Source: Methanosarcina sp. (lineage in GTDB: Archaea; Halobacteriota; Methanosarcinia; Methanosarcinales; Methanosarcinaceae). From it: DNA of 7,750 bases. The notes under the pieces were generated by a model. That model did no database searches. It was not told where the DNA came from and saw only the letters and a list, made by a program, of their open reading frames with translations. The first letter of the stretch is position 1, and every line of letters starts with the position of its first letter. The stretch lies in the NCBI GenBank assembly GCA_017883485.1, contig JADGNM010000110.1, positions 1 to 7,750 on the forward strand, written 5' to 3'. The position numbers and the translations under genes are program-made. Shown in pieces: positions 1 through 6,410 of the stretch.

Positions 1-76
1 AAATCATCTAGCTTCATTCCGATTTCAAAATACTTTTCTGTTAAATGTTTGAAATCGTAATGGGGATAGATGATTT
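1..76. repeat. Imperfect inverted repeat / long hairpin upstream of ugd
   Basis: Positions 1-29 and 48-76 are reverse complements at 25 of 29 positions, separated by an 18-nt loop. The outer 10 bp (AAATCATCTA with TAGATGATTT) and inner 10 bp (CGATTTCAAA with TTTGAAATCG) are perfect. Two of the four mismatches would be G-U pairs in RNA transcribed from the + strand. The left arm starts at the window edge, so the repeat may be longer. It could be a transcript-end structure of an upstream gene, a small palindromic mobile remnant, or an RNA element; the sequence alone does not decide. Confidence 0.7.
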
Positions 77-110
77 TCTGATCCAGTTAGTGAAGTACTG
101 AATTAAGTAA

Positions 111-138
111 ATATCAAAAATATCCAAAAATATCAAAA
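111..138. repeat. Three A-rich repeats with about 10-bp period (TATCMAAAA)
   Basis: Three consecutive units of the form TATC(A/C)AAAA begin at about 112, 121 and 131, roughly one helical turn apart, so the A-tracts lie on the same face of the DNA. They lie 65-95 bp upstream of the ugd start codon. Such phased A-tracts commonly bend DNA, and AAATATC could also serve as a TATA-like element. A role in the ugd promoter is inference. Confidence 0.45.
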
Positions 139-203
139 GTTACGCACACAGCCTAATGCAGGTTATTAGTTACTTTATATTTTCACCACTAAGAGGTCTC
201 TAA

Positions 204-1487
204 ATGAAAATTTCTATTATAGGCTCCGGATATGTCGGAGCGGTTACTGCTGCATGTTTTGCCGATGTAGGGCATGAAGTTATTTGTGTGGACATAGATG
301 AGAAAAAAGTGCAACAGATCAATGAAGGTATTCCTCCGATCTACGAAGAGGGTCTGGAAGAGCTTCTTAAGAAATATTCTGGAAAAAGGCTAATCGCAAC
401 CACGGATTATAAGTACGCAGTCCTTAACACAGATATTTCTTTTATCTGCGTCGGAACCCCTTCTGAGGAAGACGGAAGTATAAACCTTTCGATAGTCCGG
501 GCGGCAGCCGAAAGCATTGGCCTTGCCCTTGCAAAAAAGAATGGTTACCACGTAGTAGTGGTTAAGAGTACGGTAGTTCCGGAGACCACCGAAAAGTTCG
601 TTCTGCCCGTTCTGGAAGAAAAATCCGGAAAAACTGCGGGCAAAGATTTTGGGGTCGCTATGAATCCTGAGTTCCTGAGGGAAGGAAAAGCTATCTATGA
701 CTTCAGGCACCCAGACAAAATCGTAGTCGGATCAATTGATACCAGGTCCGGAAAGCTTGTCTCGGAACTGTATCGGAATTTTGAATGCGAAATTACACTC
801 ACCAACCCCCGAACTGCGGAAATGATCAAATATGTAAACAATTCTTTTCTGGCAACCAAGATTTCCTTCTCAAACGAAATTGGAAATATTTGCAAGAAAC
901 TTAAAATCGATACCTATGAGGTCATGAAAGCTGTAGGTAAAGACAGTCGTATTTCTCCTCTGTTTCTAAATTCGGGTGCCGGATTCGGGGGCTCATGTTT
1001 CCCGAAAGATGTCCGGGCTCTCATAAGCAAAGCAAAGGACATAGGCTACGTACCGGTGCTGCTTGAATCTGTAATCGCTGTTAACGAAAAACAGCCGCTT
1101 TTGATGACCGAACTTCTTCAAAAGAAAATCGGAAGCCTCGAAGGCAAAAAAATCGCAGTTTTAGGTCTTGCTTTTAAGAACGATACCGACGATATCCGGG
1201 AATCGAGGGCTATTCCAGTGATTGCCGAACTCTTGAGGCTCGGAGCTAAAGTTTCCGCTTACGACCCGCTGGCTGTCGAAAATATGAGAAGAGTTTTTCC
1301 CACAATTAGCTATCATAACAGCGCAAAAGAAGCTCTGAAAGGTGCAGACGCCTGTCTTGTAGTGACCGAGTGGGATGTGTTCAAGAAGCTGGATTCAGAG
1401 TTTGAAGTAATGAAAAGCAAAACCGTTATTGATGGAAGAAAGGTAATTACGGCAAAAGGTATTGATTACGAAGGAATCTGCTGGTAA
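204..1487 (+). CDS. ugd: UDP-glucose 6-dehydrogenase (UDP-glucose/GDP-mannose dehydrogenase family)
   Basis: This cytoplasmic enzyme oxidises UDP-glucose to UDP-glucuronate with two NAD+, supplying acidic sugars for surface glycans. The 427-aa protein has the usual family length. Its N-terminal Rossmann domain opens with GSGYVG (residues 7-12), followed by the acidic strand end VDID (29-32), KSTV (121-124) and NPEFLREG (154-161). The active-site residues match known UDP-glucose dehydrogenases in identity and spacing: K209 and N213 in the central helix, C265 in GFGGSCFPKD, and D269. The C-terminal UDP-binding domain begins near residue 315 (KKIAVLGLAFK). The ATG is preceded by GAGGT at 193-197, six nt away. 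The SCFPKD motif favours UDP-glucose, though a related UDP-sugar such as UDP-N-acetylmannosamine cannot be fully excluded. No glycosyltransferase neighbours are visible, and the gene appears to be transcribed alone. Confidence 0.93.
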   Translation: MKISIIGSGYVGAVTAACFADVGHEVICVDIDEKKVQQINEGIPPIYEEGLEELLKKYSGKRLIATTDYKYAVLNTDISFICVGTPSEEDGSINLSIVRAAAESIGLALAKKNGYHVVVVKSTVVPETTEKFVLPVLEEKSGKTAGKDFGVAMNPEFLREGKAIYDFRHPDKIVVGSIDTRSGKLVSELYRNFECEITLTNPRTAEMIKYVNNSFLATKISFSNEIGNICKKLKIDTYEVMKAVGKDSRISPLFLNSGAGFGGSCFPKDVRALISKAKDIGYVPVLLESVIAVNEKQPLLMTELLQKKIGSLEGKKIAVLGLAFKNDTDDIRESRAIPVIAELLRLGAKVSAYDPLAVENMRRVFPTISYHNSAKEALKGADACLVVTEWDVFKKLDSEFEVMKSKTVIDGRKVITAKGIDYEGICW

Positions 1488-1867
1488 ACAGTATGCTGTT
1501 ATAAAGCGAGCCCGATATAGATTTATACTAAAGTTATCAGTTCAACTGAGGCAGCGTACCGCGAATTCTATAAAACATAATAGTATGAAAAGTTACAATA
1601 ATTCATCTATAGTCACGTCTATAATTGTTGCAACAAAAACCACTTTGTAACTCATCTATTAGTTGCGTTATTTAGCCCCGTGACTATAATATACAATTTT
1701 CCTCGTTCTAGAAAAGATTTTTAAGCCTTTCGGCTATCTAAATAGTTACAAAAAATCTATTGAAATAACTGAATTTTACAAAACTGAAATTAAAACTAGG
1801 AAGTTAAAAATTCGAGTAAGTTAGGATTGTTAACATTTCTTAAAAAAAATAAATAGCAATAGATTTA
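1488..1867. other. AT-rich gene-free spacer between ugd and the propeller gene
   Basis: No credible gene is present on either strand. A weak 5-bp hairpin (AACAG/CTGTT, 1487-1500) sits at the ugd stop codon. An inverted repeat enclosing a palindrome occupies 1608-1688 and is listed separately. A small hairpin AGCC-TTTC-GGCT lies at about 1722-1733 after a T-run. The last 60 bp are very A-rich (AAAAAAAATAAATAG, about 1842-1856) and probably carry the promoter of the downstream secreted protein, but no TATA box can be fixed with confidence. Confidence 0.6.
1608..1688. repeat. 10-bp perfect inverted repeat enclosing a 12-bp palindrome
   Basis: TATAGTCACG at 1608-1617 is the exact reverse complement of CGTGACTATA at 1679-1688, giving an 81-bp unit. 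Inside it, TTGTTGCAACAA (1625-1636) is a perfect 12-bp palindrome. TCATCTAT occurs directly repeated at 1603-1610 and 1652-1659. The arrangement could be a small non-autonomous element with terminal repeats, or a pair of regulator sites. No target-site duplication is evident beside the ends. Confidence 0.5.
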
Positions 1868-1869
1868 AT

Positions 1870-1874
1870 GGAGG
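1870..1874 (+). promoter_or_regulatory. Ribosome binding site GGAGG that sets the start at 1880
   Basis: GGAGG lies five nt upstream of the ATG at 1880. An in-frame ATG at 1868 overlaps this site and so has no ribosome binding site of its own at a usable distance. The start at 1880 is therefore preferred, removing four residues. Confidence 0.8.
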
Positions 1875-1879
1875 ATAAC

Positions 1880-3208
1880 ATGATAATTAACAAAAAATCG
1901 AATACATTAGCCTTAGTATCAGTATCTCTTATTTTATTTTTAGTTATTCTTTTGTCTACTGCATCGGCAGCTTCGCCCACAATTACTAAGACTAGGATTA
2001 CAAACCATAGAACAGCGGAAAATCCGGTTATATTTGGTAATAATATAGTGTGGCAAGATTATCGTAATAGGAACTGGGATATCTACATATATAGTATCTT
2101 TACTAAGAAGGAAACCCATACTATCAATAAGTTAAATCAGATGAATCCTGCTATCTACGGTAACAGAGTAGTGTGGGAGGATTACCGCAATGGAAATGCA
2201 GATATCTACATGCAAGATCTCTCAACTAACAAGCAAACTCGAATTACCACTAACAAGTCAGATCAGTATACTCCTGCAATTTATGGTGACAAGATAGTGT
2301 GGGTTGAAGGGCGCAATGGAGGAAAATTGGATGAATTTGGTTATCCCATCAGGGATGAAAGCGTAAACCCCAGTGGGAAGTTAGATATCTACATGTACGA
2401 TCTCTCAACCCGAAAGGAAACTCGGATCACCTCTAGCGGATCAGCATACAAGCCTGATATTTACGGTGACAGGATAGTATATACAGATTATCGCAGTAGT
2501 GGTGGATTCTTCAGCGGATCAAATATCTACATGTATGATCTCTCCAATCAGAAGGAAACACAAATCGCCACCAGTGGGGATGCATATGATCCTGCTATCT
2601 ACAGTAACAGGATAGTATGGACAGTTTGGTTTGATTCTACAATCCATATGTATGACCTCTCCACTCACAAGGAAACTCAGATCACTTCCAGCGGATCAGC
2701 ACAAAATCCTGATATCTATGGTGACAGGATTGTGTATGAGGATAGTCGCTATGACGTATCGGGAAACACGGATATTTTCATGTATGATCTTTCAACCAAT
2801 AAAGAAACAATGATAACCCCCTGGGACGAAAACCGAGGGGAGGAGCAGGATGATCCATATCAGGTAAATCCAGCTATTTACGGTGATAAGATAGTATATG
2901 CAGACGGCGTGTATATACCCAACAACGCACATGGCGATATCTACATTGCTACTCTTAGCTACCTTCCAGTTGCTTCGTTCACTGCATCCCCCTTATCTGG
3001 AAGAGCACCTTTAACAGTGAAATTCACCGATAAAAGCACTAGATCGCCAACTTCATGGTCCTGGAATTTTGGAGATAAAAGTTCTTCTACAACCCAGAAT
3101 CCAAAGCACAAATACACTAAAGCAGGGAAATACACTGTCACCTTAACAGTTAAAAATGCAGCAGGCAGCAACAATAAAAAGATAACTAATTATGTTACAG
3201 TAAAGTGA
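1880..3208 (+). CDS. Secreted seven-repeat beta-propeller protein with C-terminal PKD domain
   Basis: This is a 442-aa exported protein, probably at the cell surface. Residues 5-30 form a signal peptide: KK, a hydrophobic core, then TASA with likely cleavage after residue 30. Seven repeats follow, each opening with a motif like NPxIYGDRIVW (near residues 47, 88, 130, 190, 236, 275 and 329) and usually closing with DIYMYDLSTxKETxIT. They resemble TolB-type propeller blades, and seven copies suit a closed seven-bladed ring. Repeats 3 and 6 carry loop insertions; repeat 5 is the shortest. Residues 364-442 form one PKD domain with the signature WSWNFGDK (393-400). The protein ends with this domain, without a membrane anchor or sorting signal, so it is released or held non-covalently. 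Methanosarcina species carry many propeller/PKD surface proteins. The ligand or partner is unknown, and no catalytic motif is visible. Confidence 0.85.
   Translation: MIINKKSNTLALVSVSLILFLVILLSTASAASPTITKTRITNHRTAENPVIFGNNIVWQDYRNRNWDIYIYSIFTKKETHTINKLNQMNPAIYGNRVVWEDYRNGNADIYMQDLSTNKQTRITTNKSDQYTPAIYGDKIVWVEGRNGGKLDEFGYPIRDESVNPSGKLDIYMYDLSTRKETRITSSGSAYKPDIYGDRIVYTDYRSSGGFFSGSNIYMYDLSNQKETQIATSGDAYDPAIYSNRIVWTVWFDSTIHMYDLSTHKETQITSSGSAQNPDIYGDRIVYEDSRYDVSGNTDIFMYDLSTNKETMITPWDENRGEEQDDPYQVNPAIYGDKIVYADGVYIPNNAHGDIYIATLSYLPVASFTASPLSGRAPLTVKFTDKSTRSPTSWSWNFGDKSSSTTQNPKHKYTKAGKYTVTLTVKNAAGSNNKKITNYVTVK
2018..2950 (+). repeat. Seven in-frame propeller repeats, similar at DNA level
   Basis: Repeat units begin near 2018, 2141, 2267, 2447, 2585, 2702 and 2864, about 117-180 bp long. 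Similarity is visible in the DNA as well as the protein: GATATCTACATG followed by (T/C)GATCTCTC recurs near 2201, 2385 and 2523, with diverged copies near 2643 and 2771. This suggests the blades arose by tandem duplication and may still recombine. Length differences come from loop insertions in repeats 3, 4, 6 and 7. Confidence 0.75.
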
Positions 3209-3321
3209 AGAAAATTTAATTGAAAAACAATAACTATCAATCCTAAAAGGAGTGGGGATCAATATCTTATAGACTGAAATAAAAACTAAATGTAGAGAGC
3301 AGGAATAAATAGCGGAAGAAT

Positions 3322-3335
3322 GAAGAAAAAAGAAG
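3322..3335 (-). terminator. Putative T-run terminator of the ribK-ribB operon
   Basis: On the - strand, CTTCTTTTTTCTTC starts 8 nt after the ribB stop codon, with six uninterrupted Ts (3331-3326). Archaeal RNA polymerase often terminates at such T-runs without a strong hairpin. Location and composition are the only evidence. Confidence 0.45.
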
Positions 3336-3342
3336 TGAATTA

Positions 3343-4083
3343 TTATTCACAGTTAGTCCAGGTCATATAAGCTTCAATTATCTCCTGCCCTTCGAGAAAT
3401 ACAAGTCCGCTATCTTTGCCGTATTCTTTTGCCTTTTCTTTGGAAAGGGCTTTACCATTGTCGTCATCCAGCATTTCGCAGACCACCATTGCGGGGGTAA
3501 TTCCGGCCATGCGGGCAAGAGCAACTGAAAGTTCTGTCTGCCCTTTGCGGTCATCAAGAAGCCCTTCAGCGGCCCTCAGGAGCGCTACGTGACCGGGGGT
3601 CCTGAACTCGTCTCCAAAACGGACTCCGTTTCCGAAAAGGTTTTTTTCTGTAATTTCTCCGATTTTCCGGATCGTAAGGGCTCTTTCATTATCAGGAATG
3701 CCGGTTCTGGTGTCTCTATGGTTGACCCAGAGAGAAAAGGAAGAATGGGAATCGTACTTAAGGTCCCCTTCCTTTTCCACGACTTCCCCAAGATCGTCGC
3801 TGTTTTTGCTGGCTTCACGGACCAGGTCTGCCATAAAAGGCAGCTTCAACTGTTTTGCTGCCACAGGGTCCACTGCTACACATATAAGGCCGCCTGCATC
3901 TTTTCGCATCCACTTTACCTCTTTGTAGGTGACCGCTTTTGCAGGAATTACCAGATCGGTTTCTCCTTCCCTGGAATCAGAATCATAAATCTGGATCATT
4001 CTTCCGGCCCGCAGGGCTTCCAGAGCCCTATTTATATTATCGTTTCTGTACGTAAGACAATCGTATACCATACTTCCGCTCAT
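3343..4083 (-). CDS. ribB: 3,4-dihydroxy-2-butanone 4-phosphate synthase (riboflavin biosynthesis)
   Basis: RibB converts ribulose 5-phosphate to 3,4-dihydroxy-2-butanone 4-phosphate plus formate, giving the four-carbon unit of riboflavin; it needs Mg2+. The 246-aa protein shows the acidic metal-binding loop YDSDSREGETD (33-43), RKDAGGLIC (60-68), NHRDTRTGIPDNERA (121-135), RTPGHV (161-166), GQTELSVALARMAG (181-194) and CEML (202-205). It has no GTP cyclohydrolase II domain, unlike many bacterial RibBA fusions, which agrees with archaeal riboflavin synthesis. Its ATG overlaps the ribK stop as ATGA (4083-4080), and GGAGAGG just upstream within ribK can act as its ribosome binding site, so translation is probably coupled to ribK. 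A T-run follows the stop codon. Confidence 0.95.
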   Translation of the reverse strand: MSGSMVYDCLTYRNDNINRALEALRAGRMIQIYDSDSREGETDLVIPAKAVTYKEVKWMRKDAGGLICVAVDPVAAKQLKLPFMADLVREASKNSDDLGEVVEKEGDLKYDSHSSFSLWVNHRDTRTGIPDNERALTIRKIGEITEKNLFGNGVRFGDEFRTPGHVALLRAAEGLLDDRKGQTELSVALARMAGITPAMVVCEMLDDDNGKALSKEKAKEYGKDSGLVFLEGQEIIEAYMTWTNCE

Positions 4084-4790
4084 GTTTGCCTCTCCATACC
4101 CTTTTTTACCAGTATCACAACTCTGTCTCCATCTTTTAAGTTCAGGGTATCTCTTAATTTTACCGGTGCAATGATCTCAATTAAATCCGAGGGGTAGTGC
4201 GTTCTTTCAGGGGCGATCACGGCAGCCTCTATGCCGCCGACATTAACCGAATAGCATTTTCCCCCTCCGAAAGTGCGTTCTCCATCACTGAAGCCTTCTA
4301 TCTGGACAGCTGGCAATTCAAGTAAACGATTTCGAAGCGCCGAACTGCTTTCGGAAAGTTTCACATTAAGAGTTCCAGGAAAAGGTGAGAACCGTAATTT
4401 TTCCTCAAACTGTTTCCTGTATCCGGGTATATTTACATAATACTGGCCTTCGCCCAGGCCTTTAAGTACGTTTCCTTCAAGTTCCAGGGTATCACATTCT
4501 GGAGAAAAGATACTGCTGTACTCCATATATTCATTTTTAAGAACTTCAATTCCCTTTTTTGTCATTCTTATCAACTGGCCGCCGGGAACTATCTTCCTTT
4601 CAATCAGCCCCTCTTCTTCCAGCTGCTTTAGTTTTCTTGCTGCGGTTTTGGAGCTTGCCTCAGTATGCTTTTGAAACTCATTCGATGAGACCTTAATGGT
4701 TTTATTTACCGCTCCAATAATGGCAAGTTTCTTCAGGTATTCGATATCAGGCACTGTCGGCACCTTTGTTACCTTAAATATGAGATGCAT
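4080..4790 (-). CDS. ribK: Bifunctional CTP-dependent riboflavin kinase / transcriptional regulator RbkR
   Basis: The C-terminal half (from about residue 102) is the archaeal kinase that makes FMN from riboflavin using CTP: GNVLKGLGEGQYYVN (106-120), PFPGTLNVKL (136-145), ERTHYP (195-200), IEIIAPVKLRD (204-214) and LKDGD (218-222). Residues 14-90 form a winged helix-turn-helix (recognition part near SSKTAARKLKQLEEEGLI). This is the RbkR architecture, reported in archaea as a regulator of riboflavin genes whose DNA binding is weakened by FMN. Coordinates give the longest ATG reading frame (236 aa), but that ATG lies inside a palindrome and lacks a ribosome binding site. An in-frame GTG at 4754, six nt after AGGTG and just before the conserved PDIEYLKKLA, may be the real start (224 aa); a GTG at 4763 is also possible. 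It is first in the operon with ribB. Confidence 0.93.
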   Translation of the reverse strand: MHLIFKVTKVPTVPDIEYLKKLAIIGAVNKTIKVSSNEFQKHTEASSKTAARKLKQLEEEGLIERKIVPGGQLIRMTKKGIEVLKNEYMEYSSIFSPECDTLELEGNVLKGLGEGQYYVNIPGYRKQFEEKLRFSPFPGTLNVKLSESSSALRNRLLELPAVQIEGFSDGERTFGGGKCYSVNVGGIEAAVIAPERTHYPSDLIEIIAPVKLRDTLNLKDGDRVVILVKKGMERQT

Positions 4791-4805
4791 CTCAATAATG
4801 AGATG
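4781..4805. promoter_or_regulatory. Candidate RbkR operator: three TGAGATG half-sites
   Basis: On the + strand TGAGATG (4781-4787) abuts its reverse complement CATCTCA (4788-4794), forming a perfect 14-bp palindrome. After ATAA, a third half-site TGAGATG follows at 4799-4805, pairing with the middle one as a second inverted repeat with a 4-bp spacer. The array lies about 20-45 bp downstream of a TATA-like box for ribK, where the transcript should start, so a bound protein would block initiation. The adjacent ribK encodes a regulator known to control its own operon in other archaea. Assigning this protein to this site is inference. Confidence 0.7.
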
Positions 4806-4822
4806 TTAGACTACGCATTTCG

Positions 4823-4834
4823 TTATAATAAAAC
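4823..4834 (-). promoter_or_regulatory. Putative TATA box of the ribK-ribB operon
   Basis: Read on the - strand this is GTTTTATTATAA, the only strong TATA-like stretch upstream of ribK. With the usual archaeal spacing of about 25 bp, transcription would begin near 4800-4805, at the edge of the triple half-site. The leader would be about 10-15 nt for the ATG at 4790, or about 50 nt for the GTG at 4754. Confidence 0.5.
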
Positions 4835-4888
4835 TTTTGATGGCAAAACGAGCAGGAAGCCTTCAGAAAAAGCAGAATGGAAGTTAAG

Positions 4889-4898
4889 TATTTAGTAT
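4889..4898 (+). promoter_or_regulatory. Possible TATA box for the zinc-ribbon/pcm operon
   Basis: TATTTAGTAT is centred about 30 bp upstream of the ATG at 4923. Normal archaeal spacing would place the transcript start only a few nt from the start codon, and no Shine-Dalgarno sequence is visible before it, so the mRNA may be leaderless. The divergent ribK promoter lies about 60 bp away. Confidence 0.35.
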
Positions 4899-4922
4899 CT
4901 TGAATTCATAATTAATTAAACC

Positions 4923-5558
4923 ATGGTAAGAGAAATTGAAGTCGAGTGTCCTTCATGTTCTCCGAGCGAAGAAGTAGGGCACGAAGTTCTGAAAGAAGGG
5001 CAGAGCCAGTTAGTCCGCTGCCTGGAGTGCGGACAGGTACATCCAGCAAAGATAAAAACGCCGACAACCGTCAGTTTGAAAGTTATAGTAAGCAAGATGG
5101 ATGTTTCGAATACCTACAAAACTGAACTGGATTCCGAGACTGTCCTTCAGGTAGATGACGAACTGGTTGTGGATGATGAAGAAACAGGAGTAGTGTGCCC
5201 TATCCTGATTACTGCTCTTGATGCAGGAGGAAAACGGGTCAATTTGGCGAAGGCAGAGAATATTGAAACAATATGGGGTAGAGCCATAGATGAGGTAACA
5301 GTAAAATTCTCAGCACAGTCAGGAACCGAAAAAACGGAAGTTATCGAAAAACGCGTTCCTGGAGACTATGAGTTTGTCGTAGGAGCAGAAGAAAAAGTTG
5401 GAAACAAGCGCCTTTTCATTAATAAAATTAAGGTAAGAGACGGTGTATTCAGATCAAGGAAAGGCGATGTTGTGCTTGCAAAATACGTAAAAAGGATTTT
5501 TGCCAGAAAGAAAGAGGAAGGTTCAGGTCAGCGTGATATCCGAAGAGGGCCGTGGTGA
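4923..5558 (+). CDS. Archaeal zinc-ribbon protein, HVO_0476-like family
   Basis: This 211-aa soluble protein has an N-terminal zinc ribbon: C9-P-S-C12 and C33-L-E-C36 can bind one Zn2+. The rest is rich in beta-strand-like, acidic sequence ([12 protein letters not shown] near residues 118-130 of the open frame's middle region) and ends in a basic tail ([19 protein letters not shown]). It resembles the archaeal HVO_0476-type zinc finger family, whose function is not known to me; the family name is from recognition, not a search. The start is the first ATG of the frame and has no Shine-Dalgarno sequence, consistent with a leaderless transcript. Its last 59 nt overlap the proposed pcm frame, so the two are probably co-transcribed and may act together, perhaps in protein or nucleic-acid upkeep, which is speculative. 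Confidence 0.8.
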   Translation: MVREIEVECPSCSPSEEVGHEVLKEGQSQLVRCLECGQVHPAKIKTPTTVSLKVIVSKMDVSNTYKTELDSETVLQVDDELVVDDEETGVVCPILITALDAGGKRVNLAKAENIETIWGRAIDEVTVKFSAQSGTEKTEVIEKRVPGDYEFVVGAEEKVGNKRLFINKIKVRDGVFRSRKGDVVLAKYVKRIFARKKEEGSGQRDIRRGPW

Positions 5559-6228
5559 AAAGACTCATAAAAAGGAAATAGAAGAGGAAAAAGAATTCGA
5601 AGAACTGCGCAAGCGCCTCATAAAAGGGCTTGAGTTCTATATTTTGGAAGAAAGGGTACGCGAAGCCATGCTGCGTGTCCCAAGGCATAAATTTGTTCCT
5701 GAATACGAACAAAGGGCAGCCTACACAGATACTCCTCTGGACATCGGCTACGGGCAAACTATATCCGCTCCCCACATGGTTGCTATCATGTGCGAACTCC
5801 TGGAGCTGTCCGAAGGACATAAAGTTCTCGAAATAGGATCAGGTTCCGGATATAATGCGGCTGTAATGGGGGAACTCGTAGGAAAAAGCGGGCATGTGTA
5901 CACCGTAGAACGCATAGAGCCTCTTGTTCACTTTGCAAGGGAGAACCTGAAAGAGACATGCTACAATAATGTCACCGTAATACTTGAAGACGGGTCAATG
6001 GGTTATTCCAGATACGCCCCTTATGACAGAATAACCGTAACATGTGCAGCCCCCCGCATCCCTGAGCCCCTGCTGGATCAATTAAAACCCGGAGGCATAA
6101 TGGTAATTCCAGTAGGCAACTATTCTCAGGAACTCATCAGAATTAAAAAAGATCTCGATGGAAACATACACAAAAAGAAAAAAGGTGGAGTTGTCTTCGT
6201 CCCTTTAATTGGCAAATACGGTTTCTGA
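5500..6228 (+). CDS. pcm: Protein-L-isoaspartate O-methyltransferase
   Basis: Pcm methylates isoaspartyl residues in aged proteins with S-adenosylmethionine, starting their repair. Motifs in the 242-aa frame: [13 protein letters not shown] (81-93, with the conserved TIS near the substrate), the SAM-binding [13 protein letters not shown] (109-121), YTVERIE (134-140), [16 protein letters not shown] (184-199), VIPVG (202-206) and the terminal FVPLIG (233-238). The core starts around residue 33; residues 1-32 form a charged Lys/Glu-rich extension beyond the usual length of about 210. The start chosen is TTG at 5500 with AAAGGA at 5491-5496. A GTG at 5533, five nt after AGGT, is an alternative that would remove 11 residues. 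Either start overlaps the upstream zinc-ribbon gene, implying translational coupling. Confidence 0.93.
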   Translation: MPERKRKVQVSVISEEGRGEKTHKKEIEEEKEFEELRKRLIKGLEFYILEERVREAMLRVPRHKFVPEYEQRAAYTDTPLDIGYGQTISAPHMVAIMCELLELSEGHKVLEIGSGSGYNAAVMGELVGKSGHVYTVERIEPLVHFARENLKETCYNNVTVILEDGSMGYSRYAPYDRITVTCAAPRIPEPLLDQLKPGGIMVIPVGNYSQELIRIKKDLDGNIHKKKKGGVVFVPLIGKYGF

Positions 6229-6284
6229 GATCCTCGCCACACAATAAGCGCGTATACATTTCGATTTTATCTAAAATTTAATCT

Positions 6285-6370
6285 ATTTTAAGCTGCAACT
6301 TTAAAATTAGTCCTCTTGAGCGAGCGAAGCGAGTGAAAAGGACCGCAGGCTCCCGAATCGCAATTCGGGA
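6285..6370. repeat. Three consecutive hairpins, including a GC-rich island
   Basis: Hairpin 1 pairs ATTTTAA (6285-6291) with TTAAAAT (6301-6307). Hairpin 2 pairs GTCCTCTT (6310-6317) with AAAAGGAC (6336-6343), seven of eight bases, around GAGCGAGCGAAGCGAGTG; that loop holds GCGAAGC, known as an unusually stable mini-hairpin in DNA. Hairpin 3 is a perfect 8-bp stem TCCCGAAT/ATTCGGGA (6351-6358, 6363-6370) with loop CGCA. The GC-rich part contrasts with AT-rich flanks. It may be an extragenic palindromic repeat or a small structured RNA; no T-run follows, so a simple terminator is less likely. Confidence 0.6.
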
Positions 6371-6380
6371 TGCAAAACAA

Positions 6381-6410
6381 TAATGTATATTAATGATAAT
6401 TAATGATAAT
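6381..6410. repeat. 10-bp tandem repeats TAATGATAAT
   Basis: TAATGATAAT occurs twice in perfect tandem (6391-6410), preceded by a degenerate copy TAATGTATAT (6381-6390) and followed by the partial copy TCAATGATT. The 10-bp period matches a DNA turn. The array lies 115-145 bp upstream of the XRE-cupin gene, so it could be a promoter or a binding region for that regulator. This role is inference. Confidence 0.5.

Noticed and set aside
1462..1650. A 62-codon frame overlapping the end of ugd
   Set aside because: It overlaps ugd codons in another frame, has no ribosome binding site or recognisable family, and runs through low-complexity AT-rich spacer.
1868..1879. ATG at 1868 as start of the propeller protein
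   Set aside because: The GGAGG ribosome binding site overlaps it and is correctly spaced for the ATG at 1880, which also begins a standard signal peptide.
3589..4197. A 202-codon + strand reading frame opposite ribB and the end of ribK
   Set aside because: It is antisense to two well-conserved genes, has no recognisable domain, and its sequence is what the reverse of those codons would give.
4791..4922. An FMN riboswitch upstream of the riboflavin genes
   Set aside because: The probable leader is only about 15-50 nt, far too short for the conserved FMN element, and archaeal control of these genes is by protein.
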